33,493 nt of DNA from an uncultured Lutibacter sp. (GCF_937891065.1 NZ_CALAEQ010000206.1:1-33493); one strand, 5' to 3'. Counted from the first letter of the stretch, positions 18,753 to 28,626 are shown. Numbers and translations: made by a program. Notes: generated from the letters alone by a model not told the origin.

Positions 18753-20144
18753 ATGGAGAAGAATGCGTTCATATTTAATACCAATAAATGCGTAGGTTGT
18801 ATGGCGTGCGTAGTTGGTTGTACTATTGAAAATGGAACAGAAATACCTCTTAATTGGCGCATAGTAAATGGTCACAACCATATAAAGCATCCTGAGCTTC
18901 CAGTATTTCATTTTTCATTGGCTTGTAACCATTGCGAAGATGCTCCTTGTATGAAACATTGTCCAGCATTAGCTTATACACGAGATAAAAAAACCGGAGT
19001 AATAATACATCATGCCGAAGCTTGTATCGGCTGCACGTATTGTACTTGGGTTTGTCCTTATGATGCTCCAAAATATAATGAAACAACAAGAATTGTTGAA
19101 AAATGTAATTTTTGCGTAGACAGAATTTCAGAAGGAACTAAACCTGCTTGTACAGAAGCATGTCCAACAGGAGCTTTAGATTTTAGCTTTCAAGAAGAAG
19201 TTGATTTAAATAATCATATTACACCAGGATTTGTAAATGTTGGTATTAAACCATCTATTCAATTAATTCCTTTACGTAAGGAACATACAAAACCAGAAAT
19301 AGTAAATATAGATGCTGTTAAAATTGATGCTGAATATTTGGATAATTATGTACCAAAACCTACATCAAAAATTCATTTACGAAAGGAATGGACTTTGGTA
19401 CTTTTTACACTTTCAGTTTCAGGTTTAGTAGCTTGGCAAGCATCTGGAATAACAAGTAATGTGTTCGTTTCACCTATAGCATTCTTTATTATTGCGATTT
19501 TCGCAATTGTACTTACGTCATTTCATGTTGGAAAAAAATTAAGAATGTGGCGCTTTATTTTAAATGTAAAAGGCTCTTGGCTAAGTAGAGAAATAGTTGG
19601 GTTTGGTATTTTTTTTAGTTTAGGAATTATTACATTATTTATTAAAGATAACATCTTTGATTTTAACGAGTTACTTCCATTTGTTAACAGTAATGCTTTA
19701 GGGTATATTACCATAATGTTTGGAATTTTTACTTTAATATCAATTGATATGGTATATAGTTTATTAGTTCGTAAAGACAAATTTAAACTGCATAGCGCTA
19801 TGGTTTGGCTTACTGGATTGTTGCTATTTGCTTGGTTTTCGGATTTTATTTTATTGATATTTTTAATTACATTATTTAAATGTGTTTTGTATTTAATGAG
19901 AAAACAAGCGCTTTTTAATCAAAAAATAACCTATTTTCCATTAATTACATCCATTAGATTATTAGTTTTAGTAATACCTTTGATTGTATTGATAGCTTTC
20001 CCAGAAATTTCAAATTCGAGTTTAGTAATTCTTGTTTTTATAGGTGAAATTATAGATCGAAGCGAATTTTACTATGAATCTGACGTAAAGACACCAAATG
20101 GAGCCTTGACTGATTTATTCCGAAATACTGTAAAAACAACATAA
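18753..20144 (+). CDS. Fused DmsB-like (4x[4Fe-4S]) and DmsC-like membrane anchor protein
   Basis: CVGCMACVVGC, CNHCEDAPCMKHCP, CIGCTYCTWVCP, CNFCVDRISEGTKPACTEACPTGAL, then ~8 hydrophobic segments; start at MEKNAF (18753), 2 nt after the oxidoreductase stop. Confidence 0.88.
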   Translation: MEKNAFIFNTNKCVGCMACVVGCTIENGTEIPLNWRIVNGHNHIKHPELPVFHFSLACNHCEDAPCMKHCPALAYTRDKKTGVIIHHAEACIGCTYCTWVCPYDAPKYNETTRIVEKCNFCVDRISEGTKPACTEACPTGALDFSFQEEVDLNNHITPGFVNVGIKPSIQLIPLRKEHTKPEIVNIDAVKIDAEYLDNYVPKPTSKIHLRKEWTLVLFTLSVSGLVAWQASGITSNVFVSPIAFFIIAIFAIVLTSFHVGKKLRMWRFILNVKGSWLSREIVGFGIFFSLGIITLFIKDNIFDFNELLPFVNSNALGYITIMFGIFTLISIDMVYSLLVRKDKFKLHSAMVWLTGLLLFAWFSDFILLIFLITLFKCVLYLMRKQALFNQKITYFPLITSIRLLVLVIPLIVLIAFPEISNSSLVILVFIGEIIDRSEFYYESDVKTPNGALTDLFRNTVKTT

Positions 20145-20173
20145 AAATTTAAAACTTTAAAAATAGTTACAGC

Positions 20174-21346
20174 ATGAAAATTAAAAATGTAAACGCATCA
20201 CATACACCGTTATATAGAGAAGCTGGTTTTAACTTAAAAAACTCAAAATTAACAAAAGAAACTTTTTCTAATGAACTTGAGCATCCTCATGAACCAGATA
20301 ATTATATTTATTCTCGTTACCGGAATCCTACTGTTGTGCAGGTAGAGAAGCAATTAATGAAACTAGAAGAATGTAATTGGGCGTTGTTAGTTGAAACTGG
20401 AATGGCAGCTATTGATGTAGCAGTTTCTGTTTTTCAGAAAGGAGCAAAAAAAAGGCCTTGGCTATTTTTTAATGAAATTTATGGAGGTACAAATTCATTC
20501 ATAGATTCCGTTTTAATTAAAAGAAGAGATTTAGATATTCATCGATTTTTTGCCAATAATGGAAGTTATGATTATGTTAAATTAGAAAATATACTTAAAG
20601 AAATAAAACCTGAGTTTTTATACTTTGAAGCAGTGTCAAACCCAATGCTTATTGTGGCTGATGTAAAACAAATTTTAGATCTTGCTAAAAAATATGAAAC
20701 GAAAATTATAGTTGATAACACTTTTGGAACTCCTTTTTTATGGAAGCCACTTGCTGATGGAGCTGATTTAGTGATTCACTCAGCAACAAAATATCTTAGC
20801 GGACACGGTAATATTACTGCAGGAGTTATTTGTGGTAATGATATTGAATTGATGAAAGAAGCCATTGAATACAGAAAATGGGCAGGACACTTTTTGAGTC
20901 CTGATGATGCTTATAGGTTAGGTTCACAATTAAAAAGTTTTAATTTAAGGTTTAAACAACACTGTGAAAATGCGATAGTTATTGCAAATTATTTAGAAAA
21001 CCATTCAAAAATAGAAAATGTACTTTATCCGGGACTAACATCACATCCAACTAATAAAGAAGCTGTTAGTTTATTTAAAAACAAAGGCTTTGGAGGTGTT
21101 ATTACTTTTGATATTAAAGGAGACAATGAGAAAGATAAAAGAGAAAAGTGTAATATCTTTATTGAGGCCATAAGCGAGTATATTCCTTTGGTTCCAACAT
21201 TGGGTGAAGCTGATACTATTTTATTACCTGTTGAACCTGTTTGGGGAGCAAAATATCCATTGCCTGGTGTTATTCGTTTATCTATTGGTATAGAAGAAAC
21301 TAAAGTTTTACAGGAGATAATAGAAATGGGATTAAGTCATTTATAA
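20174..21346 (+). CDS. Cys/Met metabolism PLP-dependent enzyme (cystathionine/methionine gamma-lyase-like)
   Basis: YIYSRYRNPTVVQVEKQLMKLEE, VDNTFGTPFLWKPLADGADLVIHSATKYLSGHGNITAGVI (PLP lysine), PGVIRLSIGIEE. Confidence 0.9.
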   Translation: MKIKNVNASHTPLYREAGFNLKNSKLTKETFSNELEHPHEPDNYIYSRYRNPTVVQVEKQLMKLEECNWALLVETGMAAIDVAVSVFQKGAKKRPWLFFNEIYGGTNSFIDSVLIKRRDLDIHRFFANNGSYDYVKLENILKEIKPEFLYFEAVSNPMLIVADVKQILDLAKKYETKIIVDNTFGTPFLWKPLADGADLVIHSATKYLSGHGNITAGVICGNDIELMKEAIEYRKWAGHFLSPDDAYRLGSQLKSFNLRFKQHCENAIVIANYLENHSKIENVLYPGLTSHPTNKEAVSLFKNKGFGGVITFDIKGDNEKDKREKCNIFIEAISEYIPLVPTLGEADTILLPVEPVWGAKYPLPGVIRLSIGIEETKVLQEIIEMGLSHL

Positions 21347-21354
21347 TTAAGTGT

Positions 21355-21555
21355 GAGTAAATTATAATATTAAATTGAGTTGAAATGTACTTTACTGAGA
21401 ATCGTATATTTGAATTTTTCTTAACCTAAGTACAGAATATCGTAAAGAAATAAAAGGCTTCTTAGATATTTTGCATAATATACAAAAGGAACACTTATTA
21501 TACTGACCAATGAAAGGAGAGAAGTGTAATAAGTGTGGAGTGATAATTAACTATT
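21355..21555. repeat. Intergenic repeat island A
   Basis: Exact 20-mer CTGAGAATCGTATATTTGAA (21395-21414) and 15-mer GATATTTTGCATAAT shared with 31.9-32.0 kb; 3' block (21487-21552) shared with 27735-27799. Confidence 0.7.
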
Positions 21556-21617
21556 ATAAAGTTTATTAATACTCTTTTTATATGTTTGTCCAATTGGAAT
21601 TTTATATTGACAAGCTA

Positions 21618-22313
21618 TTATAAATTAATTATAGGTTCTAAAACAGTCCAAACATTATTTGCCAGTATTTTATGGCCATCAACCGTTGGGTGAATTCCAT
21701 CCGCCTGGTTTAGGGCTGGATTACCGCCAACATCTTTCAATAAAAATGGAATTAAATAGAGTTTGTTTTTTTTAGCTAATTCAGGAAAAATAGTTTTAAA
21801 CTCTGTAATATAATCGTGTCCCATATTTGGAGGTAATTGCATTCCAGCCAATATAATTTTAGTATCTGAATTTTTTTCTAACACAGCATCTATTATGGCT
21901 TGCAAATTTCCCCGTGTTTCTGTTAAAGGCACACCACGTAAACCATCATTAGCTCCTAATTCCAAAATAAAAATATCAATTTTTTGATTCAGCACCCAAT
22001 TTATTCTACTTTTTCCTCCAGCAGTTGTTTCACCACTCACGCCAGAATTAATAACGGTATAACCCAATGAAAGTGAGTCTATTTTAGTTTGAATTAGTGC
22101 TGGAAAAGCATCATTTACATCGTCTAAACCATAACCAGCTGTTAAACTATCACCAAAAACTAAAATAGTTTTTGTAGTACTACTTTCTTGAACATTATTT
22201 TCTGTTTCAACTAGAGCTTTTTCAGAAATTTTTTCTTTTTTTGAGGTGTCTGATCCACAAGAGAGTAACACTATTAATATTGAAAAATAACAAAACTTTA
22301 AGAAAATCTTCAT
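21618..22313 (-). CDS. SGNH/GDSL arylesterase-like lipoprotein (TesA-like)
   Basis: Lipobox-like LIVLLSC; ILVFGDSLTAGYGL, NSGVSGETTAGG, LELGANDGLRG, DGIHPTVDGH; start set at MKIFLK (22313). Confidence 0.9.
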   Translation of the reverse strand: MKIFLKFCYFSILIVLLSCGSDTSKKEKISEKALVETENNVQESSTTKTILVFGDSLTAGYGLDDVNDAFPALIQTKIDSLSLGYTVINSGVSGETTAGGKSRINWVLNQKIDIFILELGANDGLRGVPLTETRGNLQAIIDAVLEKNSDTKIILAGMQLPPNMGHDYITEFKTIFPELAKKNKLYLIPFLLKDVGGNPALNQADGIHPTVDGHKILANNVWTVLEPIINL

Positions 22314-22395
22314 TACATTATTGTTAAAATTCAAAATCAAATGTTTATTTTTCAAGTTCAGCATATTTTGACAGCATATATATTAAATAAGTACT

Positions 22396-23085
22396 ATGAC
22401 AAAGATATTAAAGATTCATGAACTAGAGAAAACTTATACTAGTGGTTCCAAAAAATTAACGGTATTATCCAATATTTCTTTTGAAATTGAAAAAGGAAGT
22501 ATTTTTTCTATTGTTGGTCCTTCTGGCAGTGGTAAAACTACTTTACTTGGTTTATGCGCGGGTTTAGATTACCCAAGCGCCGGTACTATAGAATTATGTG
22601 GAAGTAATTTAGAAAACTTAAATGAAGATGAACGAGCTCAATTACGTAATAAAGAAGTTGGTTTTATATTTCAGAATTTTCAATTATTACCTACATTAAC
22701 TGCTCTAGAAAATGTAATTGTTCCCTTAGAACTTCAAGGCGAAAAAAATGCAGCTAAATTTGGCATGGAATTGTTACAAAAAGTAGGATTAGCAGATCGT
22801 TCTCATCATTATCCATCGCAATTATCAGGTGGTGAACAGCAACGAGTAGCATTAGCTAGAGCTTTTTCTAACAAACCAAGTATTTTATTTGCCGATGAAC
22901 CTACGGGGAATTTAGATGAAGAAACAGGCGAAAAGGTTATTCAATTACTTTTTCAATTGAATAAAGAAGCAGGAACTACTTTAGTTATTATTACGCACGA
23001 TTTAGATTTAGCAAACAGAACACAACAAATATTGAGATTAAAAGGAGGAAAAATAATGTCTAACGAAAAAACAATTGCAGTTTAA
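22396..23085 (+). CDS. ABC transporter ATP-binding protein (YbbA/LolD-like)
   Basis: Walker A GPSGSGKTT, LSGGEQQRVALARAF, ILFADEPTGNLD. Confidence 0.93.
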   Translation: MTKILKIHELEKTYTSGSKKLTVLSNISFEIEKGSIFSIVGPSGSGKTTLLGLCAGLDYPSAGTIELCGSNLENLNEDERAQLRNKEVGFIFQNFQLLPTLTALENVIVPLELQGEKNAAKFGMELLQKVGLADRSHHYPSQLSGGEQQRVALARAFSNKPSILFADEPTGNLDEETGEKVIQLLFQLNKEAGTTLVIITHDLDLANRTQQILRLKGGKIMSNEKTIAV

Positions 23086-25625
23086 TGAGCAATTTATCCT
23101 CAAAAGCTTCCGTGCAATGGCTATTTAAAATGGCTTGGAGAGATGGAAAAGCAAGTCTTTCTAGATTAATGCTTTTTATGGCATCTATTATTTTGGGTAT
23201 TGCAGCTGTTGTTTCTATTCAATTATTTAGTGAGAATTTAAAACAAAATATTAAAAATCAGTCAAAAGCTTTAATGGGTGCTGATTTTATTATTGATAGT
23301 AGACAGCTTCCATCTAAAAAAGTGCTAGCTATTATAGATTCTTTAAATGTAGCGGCTTCAGAAGTTAATTTCGTTTCTATGGCTGCATTTCCTAAAAATG
23401 ATGGAACAAAACTGGTGAAAGTACGTGCTATAGAAGGTGATTTTCCTTTTTACGGAACCTTAGACACCGAACCAATTAATGCCGCTACGCAATATCAAGA
23501 ATTAGGAGGGGCATTAGTAGATGCTACATTAATGCTTCAATTCAATTTAAAATCGGGTGATTCTATTAAATTAGGAAAACTAACTTTTCCAATTATTGGT
23601 GCTTTAAAATCTATTCCAGGTAGCACAGCTATTTCTACTTCAGTTGCACCTACTGTGCTTATTCCTTTTCGTTTTATTGACGAGACAGAATTATTACAAT
23701 TAGGAAGCAGAAAAGAATACCAATACTTTTTTATAGCCCCACCAACACTAGATTTGGAGTTATTAGATAAAAAATTAGATCCTATTTTAGATGCCGAAAA
23801 CGCAGATTTAGATACACATACCAGTACTAGTGAACGATTAGGTAGAAGATATGATAACGTAAGTAGGTTTTTAAATTTAGCAGCATTTATAGCCCTTTTA
23901 TTGGGTTGTGTAGGAATTGCAAGCTCTGTTCATATTTATATTAAAGAAAAATTGAAAAATGTAGCAGTTCTAAAATGCTTAGGGGCCACAAGAAAACAAA
24001 CATTTTTAATTTATCTAACACAAGTTGTTGGAATTGGGCTAATTGGAGGCCTTTTAGGTGCTGCTATTGGAATTGGATTGCAATATGCATTTCCTTATAT
24101 TTTACAAGATTTTTTACCTTTTAATGTTCAAATATCAATTACTGTACAACCATTAATAATGGGAGTAACTTTAGGTATTTTAATGTCAGTATTATTTGCT
24201 TTACTACCATTATTAGGTACTTGGTATGTTTCACCGTTGGAGGTTTTAAGAGGTACAGATGAAAACTTGGTAAAACCAAGAAAAGCAAGACTTTTTACTT
24301 TAGCGGCAATTTTACTTTTTATATTTTTATTTTCATTCTGGTTGTTGAGAGATGCCTTATTCGGATTGTTTTTTACTGTGGGAATTTTAATTACGTTTTC
24401 AATTATGGCTGGAATTTCAAGCCTTTTTATGAACCTTATTAAAAAATATTTTCCTAGTAATTGTGGGTTTACAAAACGACAAAGTTTGTTGAATTTATTT
24501 CGCCCAAACAATCAAACAATGGTGCTGATTCTAGCTATTGGTTTTGGAACTTTTTTAATTAGTACCTTGTATTTTACTAAAGATATTCTGTTAGCTAAAA
24601 CAGCTATTGAAAACAATTCAGCCAATCCAAATATTATTTTAATGGATGTGCAAACTTCACAAAAAGAAGCAGTTATAAATACAGTGCTTCCAAAAGGGTT
24701 AGAGGTAATTGATAACATTCCTATTGTAACGATGAGATTGCATCAAATTAAAGGTGAGTTGGTGAATACTATTAGAAAGGACACTACTTCAACTATGAAT
24801 CAATGGATTTTAAACCATGAATTTAGGGTAACATATCGTGATTCATTATTGGCATCAGAAGAACTTTTAGAAGGAACCTGGACTGGAGAAATAGGGCAGG
24901 GTGAACCTATTTTAATTTCAATATCAGATAATATTGCAAGAGATGCTTCTTTAGAAATTGGAGATCAGCTAGTTTTTAATGTTCAAGGAGTTTTACTGGA
25001 AACTGTAATTGGAAGTATTCGGAAAGTAGATTGGGGACGTATGCGATTGAATTTTTCTATTGTATTTCCAATTGGTGTTTTAGAAAATGCACCACAATTT
25101 AATGTGTTAACTACTTATGTGCCAAATGATGCTATTTCTGCAGACTTACAACGTGATTTGGTAAAGAATTTTCCAAATATTTCAGTGTTAGATTTAAGAC
25201 AGATTTATACCATAATTGAAGACATTCTAGATAAAATTTCTTGGATTATTAATTTTATGGCTTTCTTTAGTATTCTTACAGGAATTATTGTTTTAATTGG
25301 CTCTGTTAGAAATAGTAAATATCAACGAATTAAAGAAAGTGTGTTGTTAAGAACCTTAGGCGCAAAGAGCAAACAAATTATACAAATTACAGCGCTAGAA
25401 TATATCTATTTAGGAATGATAGGTAGTTTGGTAGGAATTTTATTATCTCTTATCAGTAGTCAATTACTAGCTGTGTTTTTATTTAAGGAGCCTTTTATTC
25501 CATCTGTTGTTCCATTTTTAGTGTTTCTTCCTGGAATTACTTTATTGGTTTTATTAATTGGTTTAAGTAATATTAGAAGTGTTTTAAAAAGTCCACCTTT
25601 AGAAGTACTAAGAAGAGAAGTTTAA
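23085..25625 (+). CDS. FtsX-like ABC transporter permease (YbbP-like)
   Basis: 846 aa; two FtsX-type domains with LKCLGATRKQ and LRTLGAKSKQI; overlaps the ATPase stop by 1 nt. Confidence 0.92.
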   Translation: MSNLSSKASVQWLFKMAWRDGKASLSRLMLFMASIILGIAAVVSIQLFSENLKQNIKNQSKALMGADFIIDSRQLPSKKVLAIIDSLNVAASEVNFVSMAAFPKNDGTKLVKVRAIEGDFPFYGTLDTEPINAATQYQELGGALVDATLMLQFNLKSGDSIKLGKLTFPIIGALKSIPGSTAISTSVAPTVLIPFRFIDETELLQLGSRKEYQYFFIAPPTLDLELLDKKLDPILDAENADLDTHTSTSERLGRRYDNVSRFLNLAAFIALLLGCVGIASSVHIYIKEKLKNVAVLKCLGATRKQTFLIYLTQVVGIGLIGGLLGAAIGIGLQYAFPYILQDFLPFNVQISITVQPLIMGVTLGILMSVLFALLPLLGTWYVSPLEVLRGTDENLVKPRKARLFTLAAILLFIFLFSFWLLRDALFGLFFTVGILITFSIMAGISSLFMNLIKKYFPSNCGFTKRQSLLNLFRPNNQTMVLILAIGFGTFLISTLYFTKDILLAKTAIENNSANPNIILMDVQTSQKEAVINTVLPKGLEVIDNIPIVTMRLHQIKGELVNTIRKDTTSTMNQWILNHEFRVTYRDSLLASEELLEGTWTGEIGQGEPILISISDNIARDASLEIGDQLVFNVQGVLLETVIGSIRKVDWGRMRLNFSIVFPIGVLENAPQFNVLTTYVPNDAISADLQRDLVKNFPNISVLDLRQIYTIIEDILDKISWIINFMAFFSILTGIIVLIGSVRNSKYQRIKESVLLRTLGAKSKQIIQITALEYIYLGMIGSLVGILLSLISSQLLAVFLFKEPFIPSVVPFLVFLPGITLLVLLIGLSNIRSVLKSPPLEVLRREV

Positions 25626-25771
25626 CTATGCTCAAAACTATTATATTACATTGGAAAACCAAACAACCAGATTTATAATAAATTGAAAAGAAGTCAATTA
25701 AATTGATGTATGTTAGAAAAATGGCACCATCTTTGCAAATTAATAATTATTATAAATTAAAATACATTAAA

Positions 25772-25963
25772 ATGAGTAAAGGAACAGTAAAATTTTTCAA
25801 TGAAACTAAAGGTTTTGGATTTATCACTGAAGAAGGAGTTGAAAAAGATCACTTTGTACACATTTCTGGATTAATTGATGAAATTCGTGAAGGCGACCAA
25901 GTTCAATTTGATTTACAAGATGGTAACAAAGGATTAAACGCAGTAAACGTAAAAGTTATTTAA
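25772..25963 (+). CDS. Cold shock protein (CspA family)
   Basis: MSKGTVKFFNETKGFGFITEEGVEKDHFVHISGLIDEIREGDQVQFDLQDGNKGLNAVNVKVI; start moved to 25772. Confidence 0.94.
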   Translation: MSKGTVKFFNETKGFGFITEEGVEKDHFVHISGLIDEIREGDQVQFDLQDGNKGLNAVNVKVI

Positions 25964-25982
25964 TATATACTTCAAGTTTTAT

Positions 25983-26013
25983 AAAAGCCCATCAACAATG
26001 ATGGGCTTTTTTT
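25983..26013 (+). terminator. Rho-independent terminator after csp
   Basis: AAAAGCCCATCA-acaa-TGATGGGCTTTTTTT. Confidence 0.88.
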
Positions 26014-26083
26014 ATGGTCAATTTTAAATATCTATAAAGCCAAATATATTTTACTTTTAACTTTATTTTAAAATATTTTTGTT

Positions 26084-26728
26084 TTATTCAAACGTATAGC
26101 GTTGTTCTTCTGTTGAAGACTCGTTTAGTAATTGGTTAAATGTTGCTATAGTATTAAAATCACGGGTGATTTCTCCAGATACTGCAATTCCAGAAATACC
26201 CGTTGTTAATATGTCTGTAACATCTTCTGTGGTTATGCCTCCAAAACCAATAATTGGTGTTTCAGTTTTTAATGTTTCTGTAATTGTAGTATAACCGCTT
26301 AAACCTAAAGCCTTACTTAAATTATCTTTGGTTGTTTTAACCCTAAAAGGGCTTAAACTAATATAATCGACATTTTTAACAATTAATGATTCGCAATCTT
26401 GCAAGGTGTGTGCTGTTCCGCCAATTAGTTGCCAAGTGTATAAATGCTCGCGCGCTATAGTAGGGCTGGAATCTGTTTTTCCTAAATGAACACCATCTGC
26501 TTTAATGGCTTTTGCTATTTTATAATAATTGTTTATAATTAATCTGGTTTGAAAATGAGCTGTGATTTCTCTAGCCTCATTGGCTAACTTTAAAAATTTC
26601 TTTTCTGAAACGTTTTTTAAATGTAATTGCACCAATTCTGCACCAGCTGAACAAGCTTTTTGGATGTTTTCAAGATGCTCTTTTGGAGAGTTTCCTTGAG
26701 ATATATAATGTAGTTTAGGTATTATCAT
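26084..26728 (-). CDS. thiE: Thiamine phosphate synthase
   Basis: LHYISQG, GAELVQLHLKN, RLIINNYYKIAKAIKADGVHLGKTD, IGGTAHTLQDC, IIGFGGITTEDV, GISGIAVSGEI. Confidence 0.88.
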   Translation of the reverse strand: MIIPKLHYISQGNSPKEHLENIQKACSAGAELVQLHLKNVSEKKFLKLANEAREITAHFQTRLIINNYYKIAKAIKADGVHLGKTDSSPTIAREHLYTWQLIGGTAHTLQDCESLIVKNVDYISLSPFRVKTTKDNLSKALGLSGYTTITETLKTETPIIGFGGITTEDVTDILTTGISGIAVSGEITRDFNTIATFNQLLNESSTEEQRYTFE

Positions 26729-26804
26729 GTCTTCGTATTTTGTTGGGGCATTATATCTATGAGAAAGTATACATTCTATTTATTACTCATAAATTATAGG
26801 TATC

Positions 26805-27416
26805 CTAAACCGTTACTTTTTTAGAGTATTCCATAAAATAGGATTCAAAGCGTTTGAGTAATGGGTGCATTTTTTCTAAATATAGCACATACTGGCACTT
26901 GTCAATACTTTGAGTAATCGACATCAACGCATTATATGCTTTTTTTTGAACTAAAAACTCAGCGTCATCAATGCTAAATATCTTTAATTGAGAAGTGCTT
27001 ACTCCATTTGATAAGAACAACTTATTTATTGTTGTGGGCGTAGAAATAAGAATATCTATACCTTCAAAGATTTCTGATTTTTGCACATCAATATGAAGCT
27101 GTTCATACCCTACATAAACTCGTAACGAATTATATCGCGTATATGTTAAAAAAGCATCAAATAATTCTAAGGCTCTTTCCTTATTTTCTACAAGAACTAT
27201 GGCCCTTGGAAGAGTTCCAACTGCCTCATATTTTAATTTTTGCAAGGTAGTAAGTATAAGCGAGGTTGTTTTTCCACTATCTTTTGCAGCGGTGCAATAA
27301 ACATTGGAACCACTTTTTATTACAGGAATACTCTTGCTCTGAAAAGGAGTAGGTGTTACTATTTCGAGATATTCTAGCTTCTCTTGTATATCAGAATGTA
27401 ATTTTTTAAAAGGCAT
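26805..27416 (-). CDS. DEAD-box helicase-like protein, N-terminal RecA domain only, with degenerate motifs
   Basis: TPTPFQSKSIPVIKSGSNVYCTAAKDSGKTTSLIL (Q-motif and altered Walker A), ILISTPTTINKLF, FSIDDAEFLV in place of DEAD; 203 aa with no C-terminal helicase domain. Confidence 0.75.
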   Translation of the reverse strand: MPFKKLHSDIQEKLEYLEIVTPTPFQSKSIPVIKSGSNVYCTAAKDSGKTTSLILTTLQKLKYEAVGTLPRAIVLVENKERALELFDAFLTYTRYNSLRVYVGYEQLHIDVQKSEIFEGIDILISTPTTINKLFLSNGVSTSQLKIFSIDDAEFLVQKKAYNALMSITQSIDKCQYVLYLEKMHPLLKRFESYFMEYSKKVTV

Positions 27417-27506
27417 AAGAATTAAAGGAGTGACTAATTAGCGTAATATTAATAATGAAGGCAAATATACAACTAAATTGACGTGATTATTTTTTTCTAA
27501 TGAGCC

Positions 27507-27799
27507 ATTTGTAATTGGTAACTAAGTAGTAATCACAAACACACCTTTATAAAATAAATATACTGTGAATAATTTAGCATAATGTTCTGCGTTACGTTAC
27601 TTTGCTTTGGTTAAAAGCAAAGTATTACTTTTCATTTTATGTAAAGTCTTATACTCGAAAGTTAATTCTACAATTTTAATGAAATCGATGAAAGGAGATT
27701 CACGAGCTCTTATTTGAAAAATAAAAGAGTTACGAGTAAACACTTATTAAACCTAATGACGAAAGGAGGGAAGTGCGATGTGTGTGGAATGACTAACTT
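27507..27799. repeat. Intergenic repeat island B
   Basis: 27507-27584 aligns with 31758-31834; 27735-27799 aligns with 21487-21552; internal perfect 11-bp hairpin at 27598-27624. Confidence 0.7.
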
Positions 27800-27807
27800 A
27801 TTTATAT

Positions 27808-28626
27808 TTAAAAATAGCCTAAAATTATTTTTACTTCATCTTTATATTTTCTCCCAACCGGAATAGAAATTCCTTTGAGAATTAATTTACTTGGTGAAAA
27901 TGAGTCAATAAATTTAATGGCAACAATATAAGAACGGTGTACTCTTAAAAATTGTTTTTTAGGTAATAATTCTTCAATTGATGAAATACTTTTATGAGTA
28001 ATAATTTCTCTTTCTGTAGTTTTTAATTTTATGTAATTCTTCTGACTTTCAATATAAACAATGTCTTTCATGAAGACTTTTTGAAGTGATTTTTCTATTT
28101 TCAAATATATGAAATCTTCTTCCTTATTTTGCTTTAAATATTGCTGTTCTAATTCTATAGTTTTTTGATTTGTTTTTTGCCAGCTTTTTAAAAAAACATA
28201 TCCTAACGGGATAATTACTGCAAGATTAACATCTAAAACAGTATTCATGATTTCTGTAATTGCAAAGAAATGGTCACTCTTAAAACTATTTAAATACAGC
28301 GGTTGCACAACATAATAAATAATGGGTCTTTGAATAAAAACAGATACTATAATTAATAAAAGTAAAAATGACACGATAAACCCTGTATACTTCTTTTGAA
28401 GGAAAAAAGAAGGAATTAAAATGTATAAGGTTACATAAACTAAAGTTAATCTAGCAGGTAAACTAAAAACTTGAATCATGAAATTCCGATAATAGTCGTT
28501 ATCATATGTTCCCCATATAATTGTAAAAAAAAGGATAAACACCAACCAGTAGAGGCAATGTTTTCCAACTCTAATGGCAAAGTTACTATTCGTAAACAAA
28601 GGAAACTTTATATTATTAAAATTCAT
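27808..28626 (-). CDS. Membrane-anchored LytTR-family transcriptional regulator
   Basis: N-terminal TM segments, coiled linker, then a LytTR DNA-binding domain: VFMKDIVYIESQKNYIKLKTTEREIITHKSISSIEELLPKKQFLRVHRSYIVAIKFIDSF. Confidence 0.88.
   Translation of the reverse strand: MNFNNIKFPLFTNSNFAIRVGKHCLYWLVFILFFTIIWGTYDNDYYRNFMIQVFSLPARLTLVYVTLYILIPSFFLQKKYTGFIVSFLLLLIIVSVFIQRPIIYYVVQPLYLNSFKSDHFFAITEIMNTVLDVNLAVIIPLGYVFLKSWQKTNQKTIELEQQYLKQNKEEDFIYLKIEKSLQKVFMKDIVYIESQKNYIKLKTTEREIITHKSISSIEELLPKKQFLRVHRSYIVAIKFIDSFSPSKLILKGISIPVGRKYKDEVKIILGYF

Noticed and set aside
18014-19780. Four minus-strand ORFs (18014, 18674, 18850, 19523)
   Set aside because: All antisense to the molybdoenzyme operon with no recognisable domains.
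24128-24718. 127-aa and 68-aa minus-strand ORFs
   Set aside because: Shadow ORFs antisense to the FtsX permease.
21618-25625. TesA-like esterase/ABC ATPase/FtsX permease as a novel system
   Set aside because: Matches the well-known tesA-ybbA-ybbP neighbourhood; ordinary.
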